In this document: one piece after another, positions 1 through 10,400 of the stretch | Layout of the letters: every line of letters begins with the position of its first letter | Position numbering within the stretch: position 1 is the stretch's first letter | Assembly: GCA_903837605.1 (NCBI GenBank) | Contig: CAILVF010000061.1 | Location: 1 to 59,410, forward strand | Direction: 5' to 3' | From: an uncultured Bacteroidales bacterium | Lineage (GTDB): Bacteria; Bacteroidota; Bacteroidia; Bacteroidales; FEN-979 | Length of the DNA stretch: 59,410 nucleotides | The notes under the pieces: model-generated | Told to the model about the DNA's origin: nothing | Databases searched by the model: none | Seen by the model: the letters and a program-made list of their open reading frames with translations, nothing else | Made by a program: the position numbers and the translations under genes

Positions 1-1
1 A

Positions 2-418
2 GCTCAATCACTGGGTTCAGAGGTTATGACCTTAAGTCTGAACGGCGAATCGGAACTTGCCGATGGCGTCGGACAGGTGATACCTGATGTAACACTGACT
101 GCACCTGTTCTTAAAACCAGCCATACGGGGGTAACTGAAAATAACGCCCTCACCATGGTTTCGGTGTATCCCAACCCGGCCCAGGCCCAGGTTACCATAG
201 AGTACCAGCTGACCCAGGCCAGCGTGGTATCGGTTGAGATCCTGAATGTTTACGGACAAATCCTCCGTCAGCATGAGGCTACTTCCGATGCAGTTGGAAA
301 ACACGCCCAGGTAATGGATGTCACGGATATCGCCGAAGGAGTGTATATGGTGAAAGTCAAATATCAACAGGACGGAAAAGACAACGCAAGGATCTTAAAA
401 CTAGTGATAAGGAAATAA
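2..418 (+). CDS. C-terminal part of a T9SS-secreted protein (cohesin-like end plus sorting domain), 5' end outside window
   Basis: The reading frame is open from base 2 and ends at TAA 416-418; the start lies upstream of the window. The first ~40 residues (…NGESELADG…IPDV…) match the end of the second cohesin-like domain in the two downstream large genes (they carry SESELADG). A T9SS type A sorting domain follows, with the VYPNPAQ motif near residue 57 of the visible part and the terminal basic RILKLVIRK tail. The protein is therefore expected to be exported across the outer membrane by T9SS and to belong to the same cohesin/dockerin family as the next three genes. A strong terminator follows. 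Nothing can be said about its N-terminal function. Confidence 0.9.
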   Translation, partial: AQSLGSEVMTLSLNGESELADGVGQVIPDVTLTAPVLKTSHTGVTENNALTMVSVYPNPAQAQVTIEYQLTQASVVSVEILNVYGQILRQHEATSDAVGKHAQVMDVTDIAEGVYMVKVKYQQDGKDNARILKLVIRK

Positions 419-442
419 ATAATCAATTCAGGGTTGATTAGG

Positions 443-476
443 AAAGGGGGGCGTTTTTTTAGCCTCCTTTTTTTAT
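443..476 (+). terminator. Rho-independent terminator
   Basis: A 10-bp stem (443-452 with 462-471, two G-U pairs) closes a 9-base loop and is followed by a T-run. It lies 25 bases after the stop of the upstream T9SS gene. Confidence 0.8.
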
Positions 477-527
477 TTTCCGGGATGGGGGAGATCTCAG
501 AATTGGGGATAATTCCATGAAAAAATA

Positions 528-621
528 GCGGAAATCCTGTTTTTTCCGGCGTTCATTTATAAATTCAAGCGTTTAATAATCGGTACTTTAACTTTTTAGA
601 ATCCATTGTATATTTATAAGC
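528..621 (+). promoter_or_regulatory. Conserved upstream block / putative promoter of the 2155-aa gene
   Basis: This ~95-base block is almost repeated at 7250-7343 in front of the related 1221-aa gene, including the core GCGTTTAATAATCGGT. A TATATTTA at 609-616 resembles the Bacteroidota -7 element TAnnTTTG, and a CTTTA lies about 18-19 bases upstream. The homologous placement before two paralogous genes supports a promoter role; the exact element is uncertain. Confidence 0.4.
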
Positions 622-674
622 GTTATATACTTAGTATCGGAAAGAGTTTTTTTTCACCAGAAAACCAAAAACCC

Positions 675-3600
675 ATGAAAAGAATTTTCCTTTTCTGCTT
701 CAGCCTGTTTATAGGGCTGAGCCTGATTTCACAAGCGCAGCAAAGAGGTAATTTTACCTCATACAAAGTTTCAAACAGCAACCCCGTTGCGGCAGATCCT
801 GTTCCTTTGACACAGGCCTCAGCAGTGGTATTACCCACAAACGGAGGAGTAAAGGCTGCCAATGTAGTTTCAGTTTTGACCCTGGGGACTTCTGCGAATG
901 GTCTTGGCTGGGGATATGCCGCCGGCTGTTATGATCATCTCTGGGCCGACAATGATCTGAAAGCAGTCGGATTCATACACCGGATGGGACCCGGTTCAAC
1001 GCCTCCGAGCTTTTCCGGATATCTTGCTATGGACCATGCCGCCAATTACGGAGCAACCCTGGCCGACTGGAGTATCAACTACCAGGTTCATGCTGCCACG
1101 CTGAACACCGGAGGCTCATATTATATGGATGCAGCACGTTATCCCCAGGGAGGTTTGTATAACCCGGCCGGAAATACCAATCTTAGCAATTCATATTTTA
1201 TTTATTATGCTCCTGCATTTTGTAATAATACCGCATCAAGCTGGGGAGGGTATACCTGGGGAACCGGAAAGTGGGGAACCCAGTCTGATTCCACAAAACA
1301 TCTCGACTGGTATACTCCCCCTCCTTACCGGGAGATCCAGGATGGTTTTACCATCACAGCCCAGGGCAAGGCGTTTGGGATAGGAAATGAGTATGACTCT
1401 TATTCATCAGGAACCTACTATGACAACCTGTATCTTTCAACCGGCGTATGGGACAACACTACGCATAAATATAATTATACGGCCAGCCTTATTCCCCTGC
1501 CCCAGCATCTTGGTGCATGGTCAACAATTGAGAAAATTGCCGCCGACCCAACCGGTAACGATGTTTGGATCGGCTGTATCGGCAATAACGGGGGAGCAGG
1601 CCCTGTTAAGGATTCTGTTTATTATCCCGTATTCATTCATTCCTCCAATGGCGGACAGACCTGGGGCTCACCAATAGCAGTAACCCTTGACGGACCCAAC
1701 GGCATACCGGCAATTCTGAATTATATCTCCGATGCAAGGCTGAATACGGTTTATGGCGGTGCAGCCCCACCAAGGAGCCAGATTGCTTATACCTGTGCAT
1801 TCGACGGTGATATTGCAGTTGATAAGTTTGGCAATCCACATTTTGCTGTTGCCGTCGGCCTCGCTGCCGGTGCATTCAGTATCTATTCTCCCGACGGAGC
1901 AAATTCTCCCACCTATGACAGCACCATGGCCGTATTTGATATTTATTCAACTAACCATGGAACTTCATGGTGTGCCCGGATGATAGGTATCCCCAAGCAT
2001 TTTCGTTGCAATCTGACATCAAGCGGCGCCGCTGCAAATATTGATTTGCGCACCAATATCGCCAGGAATGCTGCAGGGGACAAAATTTTCGTTTCATACC
2101 AGGACACATGGAATACCTCGGTTACCGACAACAGCTCACCTGATATTTTTTGCCGGGGTTGGGACCTTCTGACCAACAAGCTGACAAATTCCAGCGGGCT
2201 GGATGCGGCAACGAACGTTACCTATTTATCGAATGTAACCCAAAGCGCATTTGCACCTGATATGCCGCAGATTGTTTTTACCAAAATCGACGGTTCAAGC
2301 CTGATCCCCTTTGTTGTTGAAGGTATTACCGGCCTGACCCTTGATAATGCTGTTACTTACTACTATATTCCCGACTTCTCCTTTACCCAATCGGCTTTTA
2401 CGATCAATGCTACCGGCCCGAGGTGGGGAAGCAGCTGCAGTTTTCCGGTCACAGCCCCCCCGGTTGCTGATTTCTCAGCAAGTAATAATGCGCCGTATGT
2501 CAATCAGACCGTTATTTTCACCGACCTTTCAACCAATATTCCGACTTCCTGGCAGTGGACTTTCAATCCTTCAACAATCACTTATGTTGACGGGACTTTG
2601 TCCACTTCAAAGAACCCTCATGTTCAGTTTTCAGCCGCCGGCCAATACAGTGTGACCCTTCAGGCAACCAATGCCTATGGATCAGGCTCAACAACTAAAA
2701 CAAACTATATTGCCGCTGCTGAGAATACAAACGTCATCACATTGGGAACCGCTGCAAACGGTCTTGGCTGGGGATATGCTGCCGGCAGTTATGATCATAT
2801 CTGGGCCGACAATGATCTGAAGGCAGTTGGTTTTATTCACCGTATGGGACCTGGATCAACTCCTCCGAGCTTTTCCGGTTATCTTGCCATGGACCATGCT
2901 GCCAATTACGGGGCCACCCTGGCCGACTGGTCGATAAACTACCAGGTTCATGCTGCAACGCTCAACACAGGCGGTGCTTATTATGCCGATGCTGCCCGTT
3001 ATCCCCAGGGTGCTTTGTACAACCCTGCTGGAAACACCAATCCGGCCAATTCCTATTTTATTTATTATGCCCCTGCATTCTGCAATACAACTGCCGCCTC
3101 CTGGGGCGGATATACCTGGGGAACGGGAAAATGGGGAACCCAGTCAGATTCTACGAAACACCTCGACTGGTATTCTCCTCCCCCTTACCGGGATATCCAG
3201 AAGGGCTTTACCATCACTACCCAGGGGAAAGCATTCGGTATTGGCAATGAGTATGAGTATCTCTCATCAGGAACATACTATGATAACCTGTATCTTTCAA
3301 CCGGTGTATGGGACAATACCGCCCATAAATTCAACTATACCGCCAGCCTTATCCCCCTGCCCCAGCATCTCGGGGCAATACCATCCATAGATAAAATCGC
3401 TGCAGATCCCACAAGCAATGACGTTTGGATCGGCTGCATCGGGAATAACGGAGGCGCATACCCGGTGCAGGACTCGACCTATTATCCTATTTTCTTTCAT
3501 TCCTCGAATGGAGGCCAAACCTGGAGCGCTGCTATCCCTGTAACCCTCGACGGCGCCAATGGGATACCGGCAATAAAGAATTTTATTTCCGACTCAAGGC

Positions 3601-6600
3601 TGTCTACAGTGTTCGGGTACGTCCCTGCACGAAACCAGGTTGCCTATACCTGCGCATATGACGGGGATATAACGGTTGATAAATGGGGGAACCCTCATAT
3701 GGCAGTCGCCGTCGGCTTGTCGGCCAATTCTTTCAATATCTTTTCTCCCGATGGAGCAAATTCACCTACCTATGACAGTACCATGGCCGTATTCGATATT
3801 TTTACGACGAACCAGGGATCTTCCTGGTGCGCACGGATGATGGGTATCAACAAGCACTTCCGCTGCAATATCACTACAAGCGGAACGGCATCATATATAG
3901 ACTTACGGACAAATATCTCCAGGAATGCTGCAGGTGATAAAATATTCGTTTCTTACCAGGATACATGGAATTCCTCGGTATCTGACAATAGTTCACCGGA
4001 TATCTTTTGCCGTGGCTGGGACCTTCTTACAAACAAGCTTACCAATAACAGCGGACAGGATGCTGCAACAAATGTTACCTCACTGACGACTCTTGCCGGG
4101 ATAGCCTATGCACCCGATATGCCACAGACCGTTTTTACCAAGAGCGACGGTTCAAGCCTGATCCCGTTTGTTGCTGAAGGGATTACAGGCCTTAACCTGG
4201 ATAATGCAGTAACTTTCTATTATATTCCAAACTTCTCATTTCCCCAATCTGCTTTTGCTATCAATGCTGCAGGCCCCAGGTGGGGAAGCAGTTGCAATTC
4301 CCCGGTCACAAGCCCCCCGGTAGCTGATTTCTCCGCAAGTAATACGACTCCATTTACAAACCAGACAGTTACCTTCACCGATTTGTCAAGCAACACCCCC
4401 ACTTCCTGGCAATGGACCTTTAATCCACCGACAATAACTTATGTCGACGGAACAGCTGCCACATCAAAGAACCCGCATGTACAGTTCACGGCCGCAGGAC
4501 AGTATAGCGTAACCCTGCAGGCAACGAATTTCTATGGTACCGGTTCCACAACGAAAACAAACTTTATCACTGCCACCTTGCCCGGAGTACAGCGTAACCA
4601 GGTGGTATTGGAACTGGGTGATGGAACATGGGTGTATTATGGCCCCGGTGCGGAATTGGGAGAACATGACCTCGTTACCAACGGATGCCAGGTGGCTATG
4701 ATCAATTACCATAACGGAGATGCTTTTGCTAACACATCTTCAAACGCAAGGAATTCGTATTATAATATCGCCGGCTTCCCTACTGCATTTTTTGATGGTG
4801 TGCTTAGCTATATTGGCGGAACCCATGCCGTAAGCCTGTATCCTCAATATCTTCCGAAATACCAGCAGCGATACGCGGTCTTATCACCTTTAACAATCGA
4901 TATAACCGGAACAGCCTCAGGCAATAACTATAATGTGACACTGACTGTTCACAAGTTGAGCACGATAACGGCAACCAATCTGAAACTTCACCTTGCGCTT
5001 ACCGAATCGGCAATTACCTATGCATGGCAGGGACAGGACCACCTGGACCATGTGGAACGCCTGATGGTTCCTGATGCTTCAGGGACTACCATCAGTTTTT
5101 CAGGCGGAAACACCCAGACCGTGAACCTCTCGTTCACCAAAGATACCGCCTGGGTTGCTGCAAACTGTGAACTGATCGCTTTTGTTCAGGATAATGACAC
5201 AAAAGAGATATTCAACGGGTCAAAACTCAGTCTTACAGCCATCGGTGCCATGCCTCCTCCCACGGGCCTTCAGGCCGTGGTAACGGGCAGTAATGTCCAT
5301 TTGAGCTGGAGCGCCCCGGTTGGAGCAACAGGGCTTACAGGCTATAATGTGTACCGCGGGACTTCGAAAATCAATGCCAGTGCGGTAACCACTCTGTATT
5401 ATGATGACAACGGACTGTCCAACGGCACGTATTCATATACTGTCAAGGCCCTTTACGGAACCATCGAATCCACACCGGCAGGCCCGGCGATGGCCTATGT
5501 AGGAGCCACTTACCAGGGCCCGGTGACCAAGGCCGGGATAGCCGGTGCGCCGGTCAATGGCCCGGTTACTATTCCCGTTACAGTGGATTACTTTACCAAT
5601 ATCACTGCTTTGTCGCTGAGGCTGGATTATGATCCGACGATGGTCACCTTTACAGGCTATGCCAATGTCAACAGCCTGCTCTCGGGATTTATTGTCAACG
5701 ACCAGACGGTTTCGCCTACCCTGCATAAGATCATGATGATATGGAGTGACCTGGTGCCCAAGACCATCCCGACGGGAGGGAAGATCGTTGACCTGAACTT
5801 CACCTACCTGAGCGGCACAGCGGCCCTGACCTGGAATAATACGGCCAGCGGAGGCACCGAATGCGAATACGCAGATGCCATAGGCAATCCGCTTCCCGAT
5901 ACCCCAACGGCCATGTATTATCTCAACGGAGAAGTACACTGGCAGCCGGGCTTCCCGGTGAGCGGCGTGTTTAAATACAACAATACTGCCACCACGCTTC
6001 TGGATAACATCAAAGTGGTGCTGAAACAGGGAAGCAGCAGGGTTGATTCGGTGACCACCGATGCAAACGGAGCTTACAATTTCCCGACAGTCCAGAACGG
6101 AACCTACAAAGTGCTGGCCTACACCACGAAAGTCTGGTCAAGCGTGAACGCCACGGACGCCATCAAAGTGCAGCGGCATTTTGCAGGACTTGAGCTGCTG
6201 ACCGAACCGGTGAGGTTACAGGCCGGGGATGTGAACCTGAGCAACTCGATCAATGGCACGGATGCAATCAAGATCAAACGGAGGTTCTCGGGGCTTGACA
6301 CCTACTTTGACCGGGGCGACTGGACCTTTGCCAAACAGACCATAGGAGGTGATACCATCATCGTGAGCGGTGCGGCAGTGAGCCAGGATTTCTTCGGATT
6401 ATGTGTAGGTGATGTGAACGGATCGAATACCCCGGCAGCTGGCAAGACAGCTCAATCGACGATCAGCCTGGTACCGGATGGGGAGATGGAAATACTTCCC
6501 GGCCAGGAGTTCGAACTTCCAATCCGCATTGAACAGGCTGCAGAGGTGGGAGCCGTTTCCCTGGTGATCACCTACCCGTCGCAGGATCTCAGCATCAGCA

Positions 6601-7142
6601 ATGTGACGATCAAACAGGGCAGCCTGATCTACAAAGTTACGGGCAATGAACTGAGAATCGCCTGGAGCGAGATCGAGCCACTGCTGCTTAACAACAGGGA
6701 TGCGCTTATCACACTGCACCTGAAAGCGGCACAAACGCTGAGCTCAACAAAAACCTTATCCTTCGGCCTGGGCAGTGAATCGGAACTGGCCGACGGGTAC
6801 GGACTACCCATCCCGGATGTGACCCTGAGTTCACCCATGCTGAAAACAGGGGTAAGCGCTGGCGATGAGGCCCTGGGCGGAGTGTCGGTGTATCCGAATC
6901 CCACCGGGGGAGAGGTAAAAATAGAATACCAGCTCAATGGAGCCTGCCAGTTAAGCGTTACGATCACTGATGTTTACGGGCAGCTCATCCGCCAACAGAT
7001 AAACACTTATACAACAGGCGGGACTTACAACCAGCAGTTTGATCTCTCGGATGTTTCGGCCGGGGTATACATGGTAAAGATCAGTTGCGGGACTGATGGA
7101 AAAGAAACAAGCCGGACTCTGAAACTGGTGAAACGGAAATAA
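675..7142 (+). CDS. Giant T9SS surface protein: two propeller-PKD units, Omp28-like domain, Fn3, cohesin-dockerin-cohesin cassette
   Basis: The ATG at 675 is chosen because it starts a signal peptide (MKRIFLFCFSLFIGLSLISQ); an in-frame start at 606 would lie inside the promoter block. Approximate residues: two tandem ~620-residue units at 63-683 and 685-1302, each a sialidase-like region with an Asp-box (SSNGGQTW) plus a PKD domain (VADFSASN); an Omp28/thioredoxin-like domain 1303-1525 in which the CxxC motif is replaced (GTWVYYGPG); Fn3 1527-1610; cohesin-like 1615-1757; a carboxypeptidase-regulatory-like and dockerin-like module 1758-1922 with two TDAIK-type F-hands (one preceded by GDVNLSNSIN); a second cohesin-like domain 1928-2057; T9SS sorting domain 2069-2155 (VYPNPTGG … KLVKRK). 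It is probably displayed on the cell surface or released. The binding or enzymatic target is not identifiable. Its own terminator at 7165 suggests a single-gene transcript. Confidence 0.9.
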   Translation: MKRIFLFCFSLFIGLSLISQAQQRGNFTSYKVSNSNPVAADPVPLTQASAVVLPTNGGVKAANVVSVLTLGTSANGLGWGYAAGCYDHLWADNDLKAVGFIHRMGPGSTPPSFSGYLAMDHAANYGATLADWSINYQVHAATLNTGGSYYMDAARYPQGGLYNPAGNTNLSNSYFIYYAPAFCNNTASSWGGYTWGTGKWGTQSDSTKHLDWYTPPPYREIQDGFTITAQGKAFGIGNEYDSYSSGTYYDNLYLSTGVWDNTTHKYNYTASLIPLPQHLGAWSTIEKIAADPTGNDVWIGCIGNNGGAGPVKDSVYYPVFIHSSNGGQTWGSPIAVTLDGPNGIPAILNYISDARLNTVYGGAAPPRSQIAYTCAFDGDIAVDKFGNPHFAVAVGLAAGAFSIYSPDGANSPTYDSTMAVFDIYSTNHGTSWCARMIGIPKHFRCNLTSSGAAANIDLRTNIARNAAGDKIFVSYQDTWNTSVTDNSSPDIFCRGWDLLTNKLTNSSGLDAATNVTYLSNVTQSAFAPDMPQIVFTKIDGSSLIPFVVEGITGLTLDNAVTYYYIPDFSFTQSAFTINATGPRWGSSCSFPVTAPPVADFSASNNAPYVNQTVIFTDLSTNIPTSWQWTFNPSTITYVDGTLSTSKNPHVQFSAAGQYSVTLQATNAYGSGSTTKTNYIAAAENTNVITLGTAANGLGWGYAAGSYDHIWADNDLKAVGFIHRMGPGSTPPSFSGYLAMDHAANYGATLADWSINYQVHAATLNTGGAYYADAARYPQGALYNPAGNTNPANSYFIYYAPAFCNTTAASWGGYTWGTGKWGTQSDSTKHLDWYSPPPYRDIQKGFTITTQGKAFGIGNEYEYLSSGTYYDNLYLSTGVWDNTAHKFNYTASLIPLPQHLGAIPSIDKIAADPTSNDVWIGCIGNNGGAYPVQDSTYYPIFFHSSNGGQTWSAAIPVTLDGANGIPAIKNFISDSRLSTVFGYVPARNQVAYTCAYDGDITVDKWGNPHMAVAVGLSANSFNIFSPDGANSPTYDSTMAVFDIFTTNQGSSWCARMMGINKHFRCNITTSGTASYIDLRTNISRNAAGDKIFVSYQDTWNSSVSDNSSPDIFCRGWDLLTNKLTNNSGQDAATNVTSLTTLAGIAYAPDMPQTVFTKSDGSSLIPFVAEGITGLNLDNAVTFYYIPNFSFPQSAFAINAAGPRWGSSCNSPVTSPPVADFSASNTTPFTNQTVTFTDLSSNTPTSWQWTFNPPTITYVDGTAATSKNPHVQFTAAGQYSVTLQATNFYGTGSTTKTNFITATLPGVQRNQVVLELGDGTWVYYGPGAELGEHDLVTNGCQVAMINYHNGDAFANTSSNARNSYYNIAGFPTAFFDGVLSYIGGTHAVSLYPQYLPKYQQRYAVLSPLTIDITGTASGNNYNVTLTVHKLSTITATNLKLHLALTESAITYAWQGQDHLDHVERLMVPDASGTTISFSGGNTQTVNLSFTKDTAWVAANCELIAFVQDNDTKEIFNGSKLSLTAIGAMPPPTGLQAVVTGSNVHLSWSAPVGATGLTGYNVYRGTSKINASAVTTLYYDDNGLSNGTYSYTVKALYGTIESTPAGPAMAYVGATYQGPVTKAGIAGAPVNGPVTIPVTVDYFTNITALSLRLDYDPTMVTFTGYANVNSLLSGFIVNDQTVSPTLHKIMMIWSDLVPKTIPTGGKIVDLNFTYLSGTAALTWNNTASGGTECEYADAIGNPLPDTPTAMYYLNGEVHWQPGFPVSGVFKYNNTATTLLDNIKVVLKQGSSRVDSVTTDANGAYNFPTVQNGTYKVLAYTTKVWSSVNATDAIKVQRHFAGLELLTEPVRLQAGDVNLSNSINGTDAIKIKRRFSGLDTYFDRGDWTFAKQTIGGDTIIVSGAAVSQDFFGLCVGDVNGSNTPAAGKTAQSTISLVPDGEMEILPGQEFELPIRIEQAAEVGAVSLVITYPSQDLSISNVTIKQGSLIYKVTGNELRIAWSEIEPLLLNNRDALITLHLKAAQTLSSTKTLSFGLGSESELADGYGLPIPDVTLSSPMLKTGVSAGDEALGGVSVYPNPTGGEVKIEYQLNGACQLSVTITDVYGQLIRQQINTYTTGGTYNQQFDLSDVSAGVYMVKISCGTDGKETSRTLKLVKRK

Positions 7143-7164
7143 GCATCGACCAACAATGAATCAG

Positions 7165-7198
7165 AAAAGGAGGCTTGATATTCAGGCCTCTTTTTTTT
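7165..7198 (+). terminator. Rho-independent terminator
   Basis: An 8-bp stem (AGGCTTGA with TCAGGCCT, loop TAT, 7171-7189) is extended by flanking A and T runs. It lies just downstream of the 2155-aa gene. Confidence 0.85.
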
Positions 7199-7249
7199 AA
7201 GGACTTCAAGGAGAAAAGTGCAAAGCAGGGGCAGAACCGCTTCGAAAAA

Positions 7250-7343
7250 AACGGAAATCCTGAATTTCCCGGCGTTCATTTATAAATCCAAGCGTTTAAT
7301 AATCGGTGTTTTACATTTTTAAAATCCATCGTATATTTATAAA
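7250..7343 (+). promoter_or_regulatory. Second copy of the conserved upstream block / putative promoter
   Basis: This is a near copy of 528-621, including CGGCGTTCATTTATAAAT and the TATATTTA at 7332-7339. The ATG of the 1221-aa gene is 60 bases downstream. Duplication of the block together with the gene suggests that the two genes are co-regulated. Confidence 0.4.
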
Positions 7344-7402
7344 GATCATGTATCATGATGCTATCTCTATGATCTTTATTCTTTCATCAGAAAAAAAATC
7401 CC

Positions 7403-10400
7403 ATGAAAAGAAATTTACTTTTGGTCCTTTCCCTGTTTTTTGGGTTGGCCATGATTTCACAGTCGCAGGTAAGAAGTAACTTTACCTCGTACAAGGCTTC
7501 AATCAGCAGCGCTATTGCAGCTGATCCGGTTCCATCAACACAGGCCTTAACGGTAGTTCAGCCAACCATAGGTAAAACAAAGTCTTCCAATACAGTAAGC
7601 GTTCTCACATTGGGAAATGCAGCCAATGGTCTTGGATGGGGATATGCAAACAATAGTCTGGATCATGTTTGGGCTGACAATGATCTGAAAACGATTAGTT
7701 TTATCCATCGTATGGGACCGGGATCCAGTCCCCCTAGCCTTTCGGGTTATCTCGCCATAGACCATGCTGCCAACTACGGATCTACCTTAGCCGACTGGTC
7801 CATCAACTACCAGGTTCATGCTGCAACCCTGCCCGGGACTACTTATTACCTGGATGCAGCTCGTTATCCCCAGGGAGGGCTATACAACCCTGCAGGAAAC
7901 ACTGATCCGGCCAATTCCTATTTAATTTATTATGCACCTGCATTCTGCAATACCACTGCATCAAACTGGGGTGGGTATACCTGGGGCACAGGAAAATGGG
8001 GGACCCAGTCCGATTCCACGAAACATCTAGACTGGTACGCTCCCCCGCCTTACCGTGAAATTCAGGATGGCTTTACCATCACTGCCCAGGGGAAGGCTTT
8101 TGGGATAGGAAATGAGTATGATCCTTATACTCAGACATACTATGACAACCTTTATCTTTCAACAGGTATCTGGAGCAATACAGCACAAAAATATAATTAC
8201 ACAGCCAGCCTGATTCCCCTGCCTCAGCATGCGGGAGTATGGCCGATTATAGACAAGATCGCAGCAGATCCAAGCGGGAATGATGTATGGATAGGTTGCA
8301 TCGGAAATAATGGAGGAGCAAGTCCGGTTAAGGACTCTACCTATTATCCTGTTTTCATTCATTCATCCGATGGTGGACAAACCTGGGGCGATCCCATTGC
8401 AGTGACCCTTGATGGCCCAAATGGCATACCTGCAATTTTAAATTACATTTCCAATGCGAGGCTTGCCACAGTTTTTGGTTCCAATGTTCCTCCGCGGAAC
8501 CAGATCGCATATACTTGCGCCTTCGATGGGGATATTACAGTTGATATATGGGGCAATCCTCATATGGCTGTTGCTGTTGGTCTGGCCAGCGGCGCATTCC
8601 AGATCTATTCACCTGACGGATCAAATTCTCCCACATTTGACAGCACCATGGCTGTCTTTGATATTTATTCAACCACCCTCGGAGCTTCCTGGTGTGCCCG
8701 GATGATGGGTGTCAATAAACGATTCCGTTGTAATACGACAGTCGGTGGTGCACTTGCATATATTGACCTGCGTACAAACATTGCAAGGAATGCTGCAGGG
8801 GATAAGATTTTTATTTCTTACCAGGATACGTGGAATACCACAGTCACTGACAATAGCGCCCCCGATATTTTCTGTCGTGGATGGGACATTGTTACAAATA
8901 AACTCACCAATTACAACGGACAGGATGCCGCAACGAACGTTACCTATTTATCGAATCTTAACCAAAGCGCTTACGTTCCCGACATACCTCAAACCGTTTT
9001 CACCAAGCCTGACGGTTCAAGCCTGATCCCTTTTGTTACTGAAGGTATTACGGGAATGAATCTGGATAATCCTGTTACGTTCTATTATGTTCCGGACTTC
9101 TCCTTTGCTCCGGCGGCTTTTACAATCAATGCAGAGGGACCGGGCTGGGGAAGCTCATGCACTTTCCAGGCGCCATATCCGGCTCCGTCTGATTTTTCAG
9201 CTTCCATTTTCAATTCAAATTGCGCACATACGACATGGTCTGCTCCTTCCTGGAGGACGCCATCAGGTTACAATGTTTATCGTGACCAGGTCAAGGTGAA
9301 TACCATATTAATTCACGGTTTGTATTTTGATGATCTTTATCTTCCGAATGGTACGTATTCCTATATGGTAAAAGCAGTTTATGGCCCGGTTGAATCTGAA
9401 GCCTCCAGTCCTGCACAGGTTGTTATAACGGGCCAGGGTACTGCACCGGTTACGGTCGCTGCTTCGCGCGGAGTTCCTCATAACAGTCCGGTGACAATCC
9501 CTGTCACAGTGAACGGCTTTTCCAATATAACCGCACTTTCACTGAGGCTTGACTATGATCCCTCGGTACTCACGTTCACAGGCTATGAGAATGTAAATTC
9601 TGAACTTGCCGACCTTATTGTCAATGACCAGACAGTTTCACCCAGTTTACACAAAGTGATGATGGTGTGGTCGGATATGACTCCACGTACAATCCCGGCA
9701 GGCGGGAAGATTGTGGACCTGTTATTCACCTATGTGAGCGGTACCACGGCCCTGACATGGAATAACACTTCCAATGACGGAAGTGATTGCGAGTACGCTG
9801 ATGCCAATGGCAATCCGCTGCCCGATATACCTACAGCCACTTATTATATCAATGGCGAGGTACATTACCAGCCAGGCTATTCTGTCAGCGGGGTGTTCAA
9901 ATACAACAATACAGCCAATACCCTGCTTGATAACATCAAAGTGGTGCTTAAACAGGGAGCCAGCAGGATAGACTCGGTAACCACAGATGCAAACGGCGCT
10001 TACAATTTCACGACAGTACAAAACGGGACCTACAAAGTGCTGGCATATACAAACAAGGTCTGGTCGAGCGTGAATGCAACGGATGCCATCAAGGTACAGC
10101 GTCATTTTGCCGGACTGGAGCTGCTTACCGAACCGGTTAGATTATTAGCCGGTGATGTGAACCTGAGCAACTCAATCAATGCTACTGATGCAATCAAGAT
10201 CAAGCGGAGGTTCTCGGGCCTGGATACCTACTTTGACAGGGGAGACTGGACGTTTGCAAAACCTGCAACAGGAGGGGATACCATCATCGTCAGCGGCTCA
10301 GCCGTGACCCAGGATTTTTATGGCCTATGTGTAGGGGATGTGAACGGATCAAATACCCCCTCATCAGGAAAAACAAGTCTTTCAAGGGTTAGCCTGATCC

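Noticed and set aside
606..674. In-frame extension of the 2155-aa protein to an ATG at 606
   Set aside because: The extension removes the signal peptide from the N-terminus and lies within the conserved upstream block. ATG 675 starts a clean signal sequence.
1129..3390. Several 70-150-codon plus-strand frames inside the 2155-aa gene
   Set aside because: They are other-frame shadows recurring at matching places in both duplicated units, with low-quality compositions and no start context.
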